Below, in pieces: positions 49,872-57,988 of a stretch of DNA of 64,000 bases (position 1 is its first letter; every line of letters begins with the position of its first letter). Below the pieces are notes generated by a model that was given only the letters and a program-made list of their open reading frames with translations, was not told where the DNA came from and searched no databases. Origin of the DNA: Sphingosinicella sp. GTDB lineage: Bacteria > Pseudomonadota > Alphaproteobacteria > Sphingomonadales > Sphingomonadaceae. The position numbers were made by a program, and so were the translations under genes. The stretch is taken from the NCBI RefSeq assembly GCF_013911755.1, contig NZ_JACESP010000003.1:178801-242800 (forward strand), given 5' to 3'.

Positions 49872-49989
49872 CACCTGCGGCACGTGCGCGCAGGGCCGAC
49901 CCAGTCACATAGATGACGTTTTTTTGTGGACATGGTAAAGACAGTCCGTAACCTGCTGGCGTATCGGCAGAACCGGGGGTCTGTTGAAC

Positions 49990-51225
49990 ATGAGAGGCTT
50001 GGCTGTCGCCGCGACGCATCCTGAGTCAGATGCGCTCGATGTCACGGCGAACGACTTGTACGGCGAGGGCCGCTGGCCCGAGGTTTTCGCGCGTCTGCGA
50101 CGCGACGATCCCGTTCATTTCTGTCCCACGAGCTTTTACGGGCCGTACTGGTCCGTCACGCGCCATGCCGATATCGCGCATGTCGAGGCGCTGCCGCAGC
50201 TGTTCTCGTCGTCGTGGACGCACGGCGGCATCACCATCCTGCACAACGATCCCGACATCCAGCTGCCGATGTTCATCGCGATGGATCGGCCGGAGCACAC
50301 GGCGATGCGGCGCACGGTGTCGCCCGCGTTCAGCCCGAGCGCGCTCACCGACCATTCCGAGGCGATCCGCGCGCGCACGGCCGCGCTGCTCGACAGCCTG
50401 CCAGTGGGCGAGCCGTTCGATTGGGTGGACCGCGTTTCGACCGAACTCACCACGCAGATGCTGGCGACGCTGTTCGATTTTCCATGGGAAGACCGGCGCC
50501 TGCTCGCGACCTGGGCGAACTGGGCGGGCGATTTCCGCGCTGCGGTGAGCCCCGCGCTACGTCGCAAGCGCCAGCGGATCCTGCAGCAGATGGTCGATTA
50601 TTTCGGGCGACTGTGGGCCGAGCGGCGGAACAGCGGTCTCGCGCCCGATCTTTTATCGCGGATGATTCATTCGGACGCGATGTCCAACCTCCGTCCGCAG
50701 GAATTCTGCGGCAATCTGATGCTCCTGGTGATCGGCGGGACCGATACGACGCGCAATTCAATGACCGGGCTCGTCGTCGCGCTCGATCAGTTCCCCGAAA
50801 ACCGGGCGCTGCTCGATGCGGATCGCGGGCTTGTCGTCAACGCCGTGTCGGAGCTGATCCGCTGGCAGACGCCGCTGTCGCACATGCGGCGCACGGCGAC
50901 CGAAGACACGGAGATCGGCGGCAAGCGCATCCGCAAGGATGACAAGGTCGTGCTGTGGTACAACAGCGCGAACCGCGACGAGGCCGTGTTCACCGATGCC
51001 GACCGCTTCGACGTGACGCGTGCAAACGCGCGGCGGCACATGGCGTTCGGGTTCGGCATTCACCGCTGCGTCGGCGCCCGGCTTGCCGAGCTTCAGCTCT
51101 ACATCCTCCTCGAAGAGATGTTGAACCGCGAGATGCGGGTGAAGCCGCTGCACGCGCCGATGCGGATTCCCTCGCCCTTCGCGAACGGCTACCGCAAGCA
51201 GATGGTGACGATCACCCGATCCTAG
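49990..51225 (+). CDS. Cytochrome P450, CYP153-like (first of a tandem pair)
   Basis: A 411-residue soluble P450. Haem Cys360 sits in FGFGIHRCVG, the I-helix oxygen groove is IGGTDTTRNSMTG and the ExxR motif is SELIRW. QTPLSHMRRTATEDTEIGGK resembles CYP153 terminal alkane/fatty-acid hydroxylases. It would hydroxylate a chain end using electrons from a ferredoxin; no ferredoxin or reductase gene is adjacent. ATG 49990 is preferred over the upstream TTG. It is followed after 79 nt by a close paralogue. Confidence 0.85.
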   Translation: MRGLAVAATHPESDALDVTANDLYGEGRWPEVFARLRRDDPVHFCPTSFYGPYWSVTRHADIAHVEALPQLFSSSWTHGGITILHNDPDIQLPMFIAMDRPEHTAMRRTVSPAFSPSALTDHSEAIRARTAALLDSLPVGEPFDWVDRVSTELTTQMLATLFDFPWEDRRLLATWANWAGDFRAAVSPALRRKRQRILQQMVDYFGRLWAERRNSGLAPDLLSRMIHSDAMSNLRPQEFCGNLMLLVIGGTDTTRNSMTGLVVALDQFPENRALLDADRGLVVNAVSELIRWQTPLSHMRRTATEDTEIGGKRIRKDDKVVLWYNSANRDEAVFTDADRFDVTRANARRHMAFGFGIHRCVGARLAELQLYILLEEMLNREMRVKPLHAPMRIPSPFANGYRKQMVTITRS

Positions 51226-51304
51226 CGTTTTGGAGCGCGTTACGCCGGGCTCCCTTTCCGTCATTCTCCCCTTTGCGAGGGTGAGGAAGGGAGAGGCTTC
51301 ACTT

Positions 51305-52540
51305 ATGGCGACCAGAGTGGCGGCGGACACGCGCAATCTCGCCGCGATCGACCCGGCGGATTACCACTACTTCATCGAGCAGACATGGCCCGCGATGTTC
51401 GCGCGGCTGCGCGCCGAAGACCCGGTGCATTACTGCACCGAAGGCATGTTCGCGCCTTACTGGTCGGTGACGCGCTACAAGGACATCGTGCATGTCGAGG
51501 CGCTGCCGGACATCTACTCCTCCTCGTGGGAATACGGCGGCATCACCGTGCTCGACGCGCTCGACCAGGAACTGAAGTTCCCGATGTTCATCGCGATGGA
51601 CCGGCCACAGCACACGGCCGAGCGCCGCGTTGTGGCGCCTGCCTTCACGCCGAGCGAGATGCAGCGGCTCGCAGGGCCGATCCGCGCGCGGACGGCGGCA
51701 CTGCTCGACAGCCTGCCGGTGGGCGAAACCTTCGACTGGGTCGACCGCGTGTCGATCGAACTCACCACGCAGATGCTCGCGATCCTGTTTGATTTTCCGT
51801 GGGAAGACCGGCGGCTGCTCACCAAATGGTCGGACTGGGCGGGCGATGTGCAGGCGGCGGTCGATCCAGCGATGCGCGAGGAACGCACGCGCATCCTCTA
51901 CGAGATGGGCGCCTATTTCCATGGACTGTGGCAGGCGCGCCTGAATGCGCCGCCCGCGCCCGACCTGCTTTCGATGATGATCCATTCCGAAGCGCTTTCG
52001 AAGATGGACGAGCAGGAGTTCATCGGGAACCTTGTCCTGCTGATCGTGGGCGGCAACGACACGACGCGCAACTCGATGACCGGACTCGTTCGGGTGATGA
52101 ACGAATTCCCCGGCGAGTGGGCGAAGCTGAAGGCGGACCGCAGCCTGATCCCGAACGCCGTCTCCGAACTGATCCGCTGGCAGACGCCGCTTGCGCACAT
52201 GCGGCGCACGGCGAAGGAGGACACCGAGCTTGGCGGCAAGACCATCCGCAAGGGCGACAAGGTGGTGATGTGGTACATCTCCGCCAACCGCGACACGGAG
52301 GTTTTCGAAGACCCGGACCGCGTGGATTTTTCCCGCGAGAACGCGCGCCGGCACCTGTCGTTCGGCTACGGAATCCATCGCTGTGTCGGCGCGCGTCTTG
52401 CTGAACTGCAACTCGCGATCCTGATCGAGGAAATGCTTGCGCGCGGCATGGACGTGGAAGCAGTTGCACAACCGCTGCGCGTCCCGTCTCCGTTCATCAA
52501 CGGCTACAAAGAACAGATGGTTCGGATCACCAAGTCTTAA
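51305..52540 (+). CDS. Cytochrome P450, CYP153-like (second of a tandem pair)
   Basis: Also exactly 411 residues with haem Cys360 (FGYGIHRCVG), VGGNDTTRNSMTG, ELIRW and QTPLAHMRRTAKEDTELGGK. It is similar over its whole length to the first P450, so the pair arose by duplication. The central and C-terminal substrate regions differ, which suggests different substrate preference. A GAGAGG stands about 8 nt before ATG 51305. A chain-end alkane or fatty-acid hydroxylase by family. Confidence 0.85.
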   Translation: MATRVAADTRNLAAIDPADYHYFIEQTWPAMFARLRAEDPVHYCTEGMFAPYWSVTRYKDIVHVEALPDIYSSSWEYGGITVLDALDQELKFPMFIAMDRPQHTAERRVVAPAFTPSEMQRLAGPIRARTAALLDSLPVGETFDWVDRVSIELTTQMLAILFDFPWEDRRLLTKWSDWAGDVQAAVDPAMREERTRILYEMGAYFHGLWQARLNAPPAPDLLSMMIHSEALSKMDEQEFIGNLVLLIVGGNDTTRNSMTGLVRVMNEFPGEWAKLKADRSLIPNAVSELIRWQTPLAHMRRTAKEDTELGGKTIRKGDKVVMWYISANRDTEVFEDPDRVDFSRENARRHLSFGYGIHRCVGARLAELQLAILIEEMLARGMDVEAVAQPLRVPSPFINGYKEQMVRITKS

Positions 52541-52665
52541 CAGGCGTTTAGCACGAGCTATGCATTGGGTGCATGGGCGGTAGAAGATTTCATCGACTAC
52601 TCAGTGATGTTGCACTGCACCATATGTCTCCCTGTCGCCACTAGGGGCGGCAGCAGGAGGCTTAC

Positions 52666-52818
52666 ATGATCTACGCATATGCGAAGGCCGCAACGATGGC
52701 GTTCCCGCAGGATGGGCAGACGGTGCAGCCGACCAAGCTTCGTGAAGCGCGCAGCCTCGCCGGACTTTTCAGCGAGCGCGGCCGCGACATGCAGCTGTTC
52801 CACGCCTGGCGCCCGTAA
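52666..52818 (+). CDS. Small uncharacterised protein (50 aa)
   Basis: A short frame with an ideal AGGAGG 5 nt before its ATG. It begins MIYAYAKAATMAFPQDGQTV and ends LFHAWRP. There is no signal peptide; the middle is charged and probably helical (KLREARSLAGLFSERG). No family is recognised. The strong ribosome site and high G/C at third positions support translation. It follows the second P450 by 125 nt and converges with prmA. Confidence 0.55.
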   Translation: MIYAYAKAATMAFPQDGQTVQPTKLREARSLAGLFSERGRDMQLFHAWRP

Positions 52819-52827
52819 CCACGGGCC

Positions 52828-53718
52828 TCAGGCTTTGAGGAGCCGCAAGGTCGGCCACTCGCCGATGACGGTCCTGGAGGCCGGCGTGACGCCGCAATTG
52901 CGGTACGCCGCCTCCACCGCTTCGGCCTGACCCGCGAGCAACCCGGCGAGGATTAACGTCCCGCCGGGGGCAAGCGCCGCCGCGATGGACGGCGCCATTT
53001 CAATAAGCGGCCCGGCGAGAATATTCGCCACGACAAGATCGAACGGTCCGCGCGCGGCCAGCGCCGCATCTTCCAGACCATCGGCTACGTAGAGCGCGAT
53101 TTCGCCGGCGGCCTCCCCGATGTTAACCATGTTTACTTCGGTATTCTCGCGCGAAACCTTGATCGCGACGGGATCGATGTCGCTTGCGGTGACCACCGCT
53201 TCGGGCCACGCCTTGGCGACCGCGAGCGCAAGGATCGCCGTTCCGGTGCCGAGGTCGAGCGCGTTCCTCGGCACGAAATCGAGCGCATCAAGCGTCAGCA
53301 GGCAGCCCGTCGTGGTGGCGTGCTGGCCGGTGCCGAAGGCGAGACCGGCTTCGATCTGAAGCCCGATGCGGCCCTGTGGCAGGCGTTTCGCATCCGCAGC
53401 GGTGTGGACGAAGAAACGCCCGGCTTCCACCGGATCGAGCCCCGCCTGGCTCATCGTCACCCAATCCTCGTCGGCCAGCTCGACAAGCGTATGCGCCCCC
53501 CCGGCGCTCGGCAGCAGCGCAGAGACCGCCTCGATCAGCGCCTGCGGCGGGTGCTCCTCGGTATAGACATCGAGCTGCCAGTCGTCGGGCTTCGATTCAT
53601 CAGGCTCGCTCGTCATTACGACGGGCGGCGGGTCGAAGTCGGCGAGTTCGGGCACATCGCCGGTGAAGAGATCGGCTTCGGCACGCTTGCAGGCGAAGGT
53701 GAGTTTCCATGTCGTCAT
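52828..53718 (-). CDS. prmA: Ribosomal protein L11 methyltransferase PrmA
   Basis: A 296-residue SAM methyltransferase. The substrate-recognition N-terminal domain is followed by AFGTGQHATTTGCLLTLD, ALDLGTGTAILALA (SAM loop), ASDIDPVAI and VVANILAGPLIEMA (the PrmA catalytic loop). It trimethylates ribosomal protein L11. The ATG at 53718 gives the family N-terminus MTTWKLTFAC. It is divergent from the DUF885 gene. Confidence 0.92.
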   Translation of the reverse strand: MTTWKLTFACKRAEADLFTGDVPELADFDPPPVVMTSEPDESKPDDWQLDVYTEEHPPQALIEAVSALLPSAGGAHTLVELADEDWVTMSQAGLDPVEAGRFFVHTAADAKRLPQGRIGLQIEAGLAFGTGQHATTTGCLLTLDALDFVPRNALDLGTGTAILALAVAKAWPEAVVTASDIDPVAIKVSRENTEVNMVNIGEAAGEIALYVADGLEDAALAARGPFDLVVANILAGPLIEMAPSIAAALAPGGTLILAGLLAGQAEAVEAAYRNCGVTPASRTVIGEWPTLRLLKA

Positions 53719-53834
53719 ACCCGCGGGGAATAGGCCGCGCCGGGGCGGGTGGCAATGTTTCGACGAACGGCTCTTGGCAGCGGTGGCCGTGCTCGTCATG
53801 CTGCGCCGATCCTGTTCCCTTCGAGGGCCGATCC

Positions 53835-55541
53835 ATGAAACTCCGCACGCTTCTGCCGCTTCTTCTTATGGGTGTCGCCGCCTGCGATTCTGCGCCGAAT
53901 GCGCCGCCCAAGGCGGACTGGAAGGCGTTTTCCGACGCCTACATCGAGGCGACGTTCAAGGCCGACCCCTATTTCGCGGTGTATCAGGGCCGCCATGAGT
54001 ACGACGGCATCCTGCCGGACTGGTCGAAGGCCGGGATCGAGGCGGAGATCGCACGGCTGAAAACGGCGCTTGCCGACGCGGGGGCGCTTGATACTTCGGG
54101 CTTCAGCGATGCCGAGCGGTTCGAGCATGATTACCTTGTTGCTGTGACGCGCGGTCGCCTGTTCTGGCTGGATACGGCGCGCTGGCCCTATCGCAATCCG
54201 GCATTCTACACCGGCGCGGGGCTTGATCCGAACGTCTATATCACGCGGCCCTATGCGGCGCCGGATGTGCGCCTGAAGGCCTTCGTGAAATATGCGAACG
54301 CGCTTCCCAAGGCGGCGGAGCAGATCAAGGCGAACCTCGCCGGACCGATGCCGCGCACGTACATCGATTACGGGCTGGCGGCGTTCAACGGCTACGCCGA
54401 TTATTTCGCGAAGGACGTGAAGATGGCCTTCGCGGAGGTGAAGGACGAGGCACTCCAGAAGGAACTGGACACGGCGAGCGCCGCGGGCGCGAAGGCGATG
54501 CGTGACCTTGCCGCGTTCATGGAAACCAAGCGTGCCGGCCAGACCGAGGACTTCGTGCTGGGGCCGGAGACGTTCGCGGCGATGGTGCGCGAGACCGAGG
54601 GCGTCGATATCAGCCTCGATGAACTCGAACGCATCGGCGAGGCGGACCTGAAGCGCAATCAGGCCGCGCTGAAATCGGCGTGCGACAAGCTCGCACCGGG
54701 CAAGTCGATCCCCGATTGCATGGCTGTGGTTGCGAACGACAAGCCTGCGGACGGCCCGGTCGCGGAGGCGCGGCGCCAGCTGCCGGATCTGAGGGCATTT
54801 CTGGTGAAGGCGGACCTCGTGACCATTCCGGGTACGGAGGAAGCGCTCGTCGAGGAATCGCCCCCGTTCAACCGGCAGAATAGCGCCTATATCGACATTC
54901 CGGGGCCGTATGAGAAAGGTCTGCCTTCGGTCTATTACATCTCGCCGCCCGATCCTTCCTGGCCCAAGGACGTGCAGGACGGGTTCGTGCCCGGCAAGCT
55001 CGACCTGCTGTTCACCTCGGTGCACGAGGTCTGGCCGGGGCATTTCCTCAATTTCCTGCACGCGAACCGCGCGAAATCGCAGTTCGGCAAGGTGTTCGTC
55101 GGCTATGCCTTCGCGGAAGGCTGGGCGCATTATACCGAGGAGATGATGTGGGAAGCGGGGCTGGGGAACGGCGACCCCGCGACGCACGTCGGCCAGCTTT
55201 CGAACGCGCTGCTGCGCGATTGCCGCTACCTTTCGGCGATCGGGATGCACGCGCGCGGCATGAGCGTGGAACAGTCCCGCCAGATGTTCCGCGACCAGTG
55301 CTATCAGGACGAAGGCAACGCCCGCCAGCAATCGGCACGTGGCACATACGATCCTGCCTATCTCAACTACACGATGGGCAAGCTGCTGATCCTGAAGCTC
55401 CGCGAGGACTGGACGGCATCACGCGGAGGTCGCGAGGCATGGAAGGCGTTCCACGACGAATTCCTTGGGTATGGCGGGCCGCCGATTCCGCTGGTGCGCA
55501 AGGCGATGATGAAGGAAGTTGAGGCAAAGGCGGTGTTTTGA
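53835..55541 (+). CDS. DUF885 lipoprotein, putative metallopeptidase
   Basis: A 568-residue lipoprotein (MKLRTLLPLLLMGVAACDSA, lipidated Cys near 17). The DUF885 signature is present: an HE..PGH motif in SVHEVWPGHFLNFLH, followed by a downstream acidic residue in EGWAHYTEEMMWEAG. These are presumed zinc ligands and catalytic residues by analogy with M32-like peptidases. Activity and substrate are unproven. It probably acts in the periplasm on peptides. A hairpin with T-run closes the unit at 55550-55585. Confidence 0.83.
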   Translation: MKLRTLLPLLLMGVAACDSAPNAPPKADWKAFSDAYIEATFKADPYFAVYQGRHEYDGILPDWSKAGIEAEIARLKTALADAGALDTSGFSDAERFEHDYLVAVTRGRLFWLDTARWPYRNPAFYTGAGLDPNVYITRPYAAPDVRLKAFVKYANALPKAAEQIKANLAGPMPRTYIDYGLAAFNGYADYFAKDVKMAFAEVKDEALQKELDTASAAGAKAMRDLAAFMETKRAGQTEDFVLGPETFAAMVRETEGVDISLDELERIGEADLKRNQAALKSACDKLAPGKSIPDCMAVVANDKPADGPVAEARRQLPDLRAFLVKADLVTIPGTEEALVEESPPFNRQNSAYIDIPGPYEKGLPSVYYISPPDPSWPKDVQDGFVPGKLDLLFTSVHEVWPGHFLNFLHANRAKSQFGKVFVGYAFAEGWAHYTEEMMWEAGLGNGDPATHVGQLSNALLRDCRYLSAIGMHARGMSVEQSRQMFRDQCYQDEGNARQQSARGTYDPAYLNYTMGKLLILKLREDWTASRGGREAWKAFHDEFLGYGGPPIPLVRKAMMKEVEAKAVF

Positions 55542-55549
55542 GGGTTGCG

Positions 55550-55585
55550 CGTGCCTCGACTTCGCTCGGGATGAGGCACGTTTTT
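55550..55585 (+). terminator. Terminator derived from a dispersed repeat
   Basis: CGTGCCTC pairs with GAGGCACG and is followed by five T residues, directly after the DUF885 gene. The loop holds GACTTCGCTCGGGAT, the same core that recurs in the repeat at 61123-61203; flanking GTCGAGGGACGCACAGCA (from about 55611) is also shared. It looks like a degenerate copy doing terminator duty. Confidence 0.65.
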
Positions 55586-55630
55586 ACGTGGCACAAGGCC
55601 CTTGATTCGCAGTCGAGGGACGCACAGCAA

Positions 55631-57922
55631 CTACCCCTGCACCTCGACGAAACTGTCGAGCACCCGCTTTTCGCCCGCGTGATCGAACGCGACTTCGAGC
55701 TTGTTGCCCTCGATCGCCTTGATCGTGCCGCCGCCAAATTTCTGATGGAAGACGCGCATCCCGACGGAAAGGTCGCGGCGCGGGGCGGCGCCGACAGTGA
55801 CCGAGACGGGCTTTGCGTCGATCTGCGTCGCGGTGCGCGTGGGGCGACCGTAGGTTTGGGCGCGTTGCCAGCCGGGGCCATGGCCGCGCTGCGTGGCGCG
55901 GTGGACGTCGGCGAAGGGGTCGCGCTCGTCGAGCGCGGCGCGCCAGAGCGAGGCGCCGCCGGAGAGCGAGGTTTCAGCCTCGATATGCTCGCGCGGGAGT
56001 TCGTTCACGAAACGTGAGGGGATCGACGAGGTCCACTGGCCGTAAACGCGGCGGTTCGCGGCGTGGAGGATCGTCGCCTCCTGCTTGGCGCGCGTGATGC
56101 CGACGTAGGCGAGGCGGCGTTCCTCCTCCAGGCTCTTGAGGCCGCCTTCGTCGAGCGAACGCTGCGAGGGGAAGACGCCTTCCTCCCAGCCGACGAGGAA
56201 GACGTGGTCGAACTCGAGGCCTTTGGCGCCGTGCAGCGTCATGATCGTGACCTTGGGTTCGTCGCGCGACTCCTCATTGTCCATCACGAGGCTGACGTGT
56301 TCGAGAAACGCCTCCATCGATTCGAACTCTTCCATCGCGCGGGTGAGTTCGAGGAGGTTTTCGACGCGGCCCTGCGCCTCCGTCGAGCGGTCGGCCTGCC
56401 ACATGGCGAGGTAGCCCGATTCCTCGATGATGATGCGGGCAAGCTCCGGGTGGGGCATCTTGTCCGCGTGGTGCCCGCGCCAGCGGCGGAAATCCTCGGA
56501 AAGCTGGGCAAGCGCCTTGCGCGCGGCGGGCGGGATTTCGTTCGTGCCGGCGATGTCCGACGCGGCGACCGAAAGCGGCGCGCCGGTGGCGGCGGCGAAC
56601 TGGTGCAGGCGCTGCAGGCTCTTGTCGCCAAGGCCGCGCTTGGGCGTGTTGACGATGCGCTCGAACGCGAGGTCGTCGGCGGGCTGCACCACAACGCGGA
56701 AGTAGGCGAGGGCGTCGCGGATTTCGAGGCGGGCGAAGAAGCGCGGGCCGCCGATGATGCGGAAGGGAATGCCGACGCGCACGAAGCGTTCTTCGAACTC
56801 CAGCATCTGATACTGCGCGCGCACGAGGATGGCGATGTGGTCCACGGAGACGCCGCGGCGCTGGAGGCTTTCGATCTCCTCGCCGACGCGGCGGGCCTCC
56901 TCCGGGCCGTCCCACACGCCGAGCACGCGTACCTTTTCGCCGCTGTCGGCCTCGGTCCACAGCGTCTTGCCGAGGCGGTCGGCGTTCTGCGCGATGAGGC
57001 CACCCGCCGCGCCGAGGATGTGGCCGGTGGAGCGGTAGTTCTGTTCGAGGCGGATCACCTTGGCGCCGGGGAAATCCTGCTCGAAGCGCAGGATGTTGGC
57101 GACCTCGGCCCCGCGCCAGGAATAGATCGACTGGTCGTCATCGCCCACGCAGCAGATGTTCTTGTGCTTCTGCGCGAGCAGGCGCAGCCAGAGATACTGC
57201 GAGACGTTGGTGTCCTGATACTCGTCGACGAGGATGTAGCGGAAGCGCGTCTGGTACTGCTCCAGCACATCGCGGTGCTTCGCGAAGATGGTGAGCATAT
57301 GCAGCAGCAGGTCGCCGAAATCGGTGGCGTTCAGCGCGACCAAGCGGGCCTGATAGGCGGCGTAGAGCGCGCCGGCCTTGCCGTCCGCGAACGCCCACAC
57401 TTCTTCTTTGGGGAGCGATTCGGGCGTCCAGCCGCGGTTCTTCCACTTGTCGATGAGGCCTGCGAACTGGCGCGCGGGCCAACGCTTCTCGTCGAGATCG
57501 GCGGCGGTGATGATCTGCTTCAGCAGGCGGATCTGGTCGTCGGTATCGAGAATCGAGAAGTTGGACTTGAGCCCGACCAGCTCGGCGTGGCGGCGGAGCA
57601 TCTTTGCGGCGACTGCGTGGAAGGTGCCGAGCCAGCCCAGCCCCTCCGACACGTCGCCGATCACGCTATGCATCCGCTCCCGCATCTCGCGCGCCGCCTT
57701 GTTGGTGAAGGTGACGGCGAGGATTTCCGAAGGCCACGCGCGCTGCGTGTAGATGATGTGCGCAAGGCGCGCGGTGAGCGCACGCGTTTTCCCGGTGCCC
57801 GCGCCTGCGAGCATCAGCACGGGACCTTCCGTCGTCAGCACGGCATCGCGCTGCGGCGCATTCAGGCCGCCGAGATAGGGCGGTTCATCGCGGGTCGAGG
57901 TCGGAACGGATACACTCATCAT
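55631..57922 (-). CDS. uvrD: UvrD/PcrA-type DNA helicase
   Basis: A 763-residue superfamily 1A helicase: motif I LAGAGTGKTRAL, motif II VDEYQDTN, motif III GDDDQSIYSWRGA, motif IV RLEQNYRST, and motif VI VGITRAK. It ends with a Tudor-like RNA-polymerase-binding tail (GMRVFHQKFGGGTI). It unwinds DNA in excision repair and clears stalled forks or polymerase. The start is MMSVSV; either Met is possible. It is divergent from the AsmA gene. Confidence 0.94.
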   Translation of the reverse strand: MMSVSVPTSTRDEPPYLGGLNAPQRDAVLTTEGPVLMLAGAGTGKTRALTARLAHIIYTQRAWPSEILAVTFTNKAAREMRERMHSVIGDVSEGLGWLGTFHAVAAKMLRRHAELVGLKSNFSILDTDDQIRLLKQIITAADLDEKRWPARQFAGLIDKWKNRGWTPESLPKEEVWAFADGKAGALYAAYQARLVALNATDFGDLLLHMLTIFAKHRDVLEQYQTRFRYILVDEYQDTNVSQYLWLRLLAQKHKNICCVGDDDQSIYSWRGAEVANILRFEQDFPGAKVIRLEQNYRSTGHILGAAGGLIAQNADRLGKTLWTEADSGEKVRVLGVWDGPEEARRVGEEIESLQRRGVSVDHIAILVRAQYQMLEFEERFVRVGIPFRIIGGPRFFARLEIRDALAYFRVVVQPADDLAFERIVNTPKRGLGDKSLQRLHQFAAATGAPLSVAASDIAGTNEIPPAARKALAQLSEDFRRWRGHHADKMPHPELARIIIEESGYLAMWQADRSTEAQGRVENLLELTRAMEEFESMEAFLEHVSLVMDNEESRDEPKVTIMTLHGAKGLEFDHVFLVGWEEGVFPSQRSLDEGGLKSLEEERRLAYVGITRAKQEATILHAANRRVYGQWTSSIPSRFVNELPREHIEAETSLSGGASLWRAALDERDPFADVHRATQRGHGPGWQRAQTYGRPTRTATQIDAKPVSVTVGAAPRRDLSVGMRVFHQKFGGGTIKAIEGNKLEVAFDHAGEKRVLDSFVEVQG

Positions 57923-57988
57923 TCGCTGTGATAATCTCTATGGTGCTGTCTTGGCCAGCGTGAAGAACATTTTGTGAACGGAAGCGCA

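Noticed and set aside
49873-49893. Possible terminator after ligA (CCTGCG/CGCAGG)
   Set aside because: The stem is only 6 bp, and the nearest T-run is more than 20 nt away. It is too weak to call.
56063-57931. Plus-strand open frame of 622 codons
   Set aside because: It is antisense to the uvrD-type helicase, whose motifs I-VI are all present. No independent ribosome site or domain is seen.
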